Source: CAZOWL01 sp964583605 (GTDB lineage: Bacteria > Pseudomonadota > Gammaproteobacteria > Chromatiales > Chromatiaceae). From it: a DNA stretch of 5,843 nucleotides. Location: positions 1 through 5,843 of the forward strand of contig CAZOWL010000153.1 of the NCBI GenBank assembly GCA_964583605.1. Reading direction: 5' to 3'. The translations under genes were made by a program, and so were the position numbers. Shown piece after piece: positions 5,495 to 5,843 of the stretch (the first letter of the stretch is position 1; every line of letters starts with the position of its first letter). Below the pieces are notes generated by a model. The model had not been told where the DNA came from. It was given only the letters and a program-made list of their open reading frames with translations, and ran no database searches.

Positions 5495-5541
5495 TGACCG
5501 AGATCAAGTATTTTTCAAATTGCTCCAGGCCCTTAGTGCCA

Positions 5542-5561
5542 TCAGTGACTGGAAGATCCGT
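5542..5561 (-). repeat. IS right terminal inverted repeat
   Basis: Read inward on the minus strand it begins ACGGATCTTCCAG and continues TCACTGA, matching the left end at 18 of 20 positions. Confidence 0.85.
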
Positions 5562-5756
5562 CTGAGGGCCAGCGCGAAGGCGCGGGAGGCACCATTGGAC
5601 CCTACCGTCGGCCCGCCAGTCCCCGACCCCACTGATGATGACGTAGGGCGGGTATCCGGCGACTATGATGCGGCTCGGGAGGCACCGCCAGACGAAAGGG
5701 GCGGAAACAGATAGGCCCGATCTACGGGTGCGGGATGCCTGTTCTCGACTCTACCA
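5562..5756. other. Right flank of the IS without a supported gene
   Basis: A plus-strand frame is open from inside the IS to TAG 5712-5714 and outside the element reads LRASAKAREAPLDPTVGPPV and onward, ending DERGGNR. The only start is a TTG inside the IS, so it is not called as a gene. An 11-base direct repeat (CGGGAGGCACC, 5583-5593 and 5676-5686) lies in the same frame, giving AREAP twice. It could be the tail of a gene interrupted by the IS. Past 5714 nothing coding is seen. Confidence 0.4.
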
Positions 5757-5808
5757 GGAGTCCCAACGGAGTCCCAACGGAGTCCCAACGGAGTCCCAAC
5801 GGAGTCCC
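5757..5808 (+). repeat. 11-bp tandem repeat GGAGTCCCAAC, 4.7 copies
   Basis: Four perfect copies (5757-5767, 5768-5778, 5779-5789, 5790-5800) are followed by a partial GGAGTCCC (5801-5808). There is not a single mismatch, which points to recent expansion by slippage. No open frame of note crosses it and no promoter is apparent. Confidence 0.92.
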
Positions 5809-5843
5809 GCCGCAAGACCTAACCCGCTGGCCCCTTGATGCGA

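Larger units (their letters stand above)
3732..5561 (-). mobile_element. Complete IS1634-family-like insertion sequence, 1830 bp
   Basis: The element is bounded by 20-bp terminal inverted repeats with 18 of 20 identical positions and carries one long transposase gene on the minus strand. Its size and transposase type fit the IS1634 family. No perfect short target duplication is visible. If the outermost A/T pair belongs to the target, the flanks read TCTAA (3728-3732) and TCTGA (5561-5565), a 4-of-5 imperfect duplication. Subterminal repeats inside both ends are listed separately. The transposase frame is unbroken, so the copy may still be active. Confidence 0.85.

Noticed and set aside
5757..5808. 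CRISPR array
   Set aside because: The unit is 11 bases and directly tandem, with no spacers.
1..5843. tRNA or rRNA genes
   Set aside because: No cloverleaf with a TTCRA-type arm and no conserved rRNA segments were seen on either strand.

Overview
The window reads as an accessory, repeat-rich stretch of a high-GC proteobacterial chromosome. The mix of an Rhs tip, HicBA, DUF4160 and Uma2 remnants, a phosphoketolase scrap and an IS1634-type transposase opening with MYIATIPNRKSPPAILL would suit a gammaproteobacterium, perhaps a purple-sulphur (Chromatiales) type. That placement is inference from protein flavour only.

Layout. (1) 3-1132, plus strand: the C-terminal end of an Rhs-core protein with a variable tip domain, followed 32 bases later by a two-helix membrane protein, the likely immunity partner. 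This part is visibly richer in AT than the rest. (2) 1366-1625, minus strand: a DUF4160 gene with a good ribosome binding site and an apparent single-base loss near its 3' end. (3) 1633-1981: no gene, but several hairpins and inverted repeats. (4) 1982-2398, minus strand: a decayed hicB-hicA toxin-antitoxin pair. hicA carries two single-base losses; hicB has lost its N-terminal half. (5) 2479-3042, minus strand: a full-length Uma2 (DUF820) nuclease-fold protein. (6) 3184-3483, minus strand: an internal fragment of a phosphoketolase gene, bordered by GC-rich hairpins. (7) 3520-3732, plus strand: a coding-looking remnant without a start codon that stops exactly at the IS edge. (8) 3732-5561: a complete IS1634-like insertion sequence of 1830 bp, with 20-bp terminal inverted repeats matching at 18 of 20 positions and an uninterrupted DDE transposase. 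(9) 5562-5843: right flank without a convincing gene, ending in an 11-bp tandem repeat of 4.7 copies.

How it fits together: only the Rhs tip with its immunity protein, Uma2 and the transposase look intact. The rest is debris of toxin-antitoxin-type and metabolic genes, typical of a region that takes in and degrades foreign DNA. The candidate for an undescribed system is the Rhs tip and its membrane-bound partner. The DUF4160 and hicA lesions are all single-base losses, so sequencing error must be excluded before they are called true pseudogenes.
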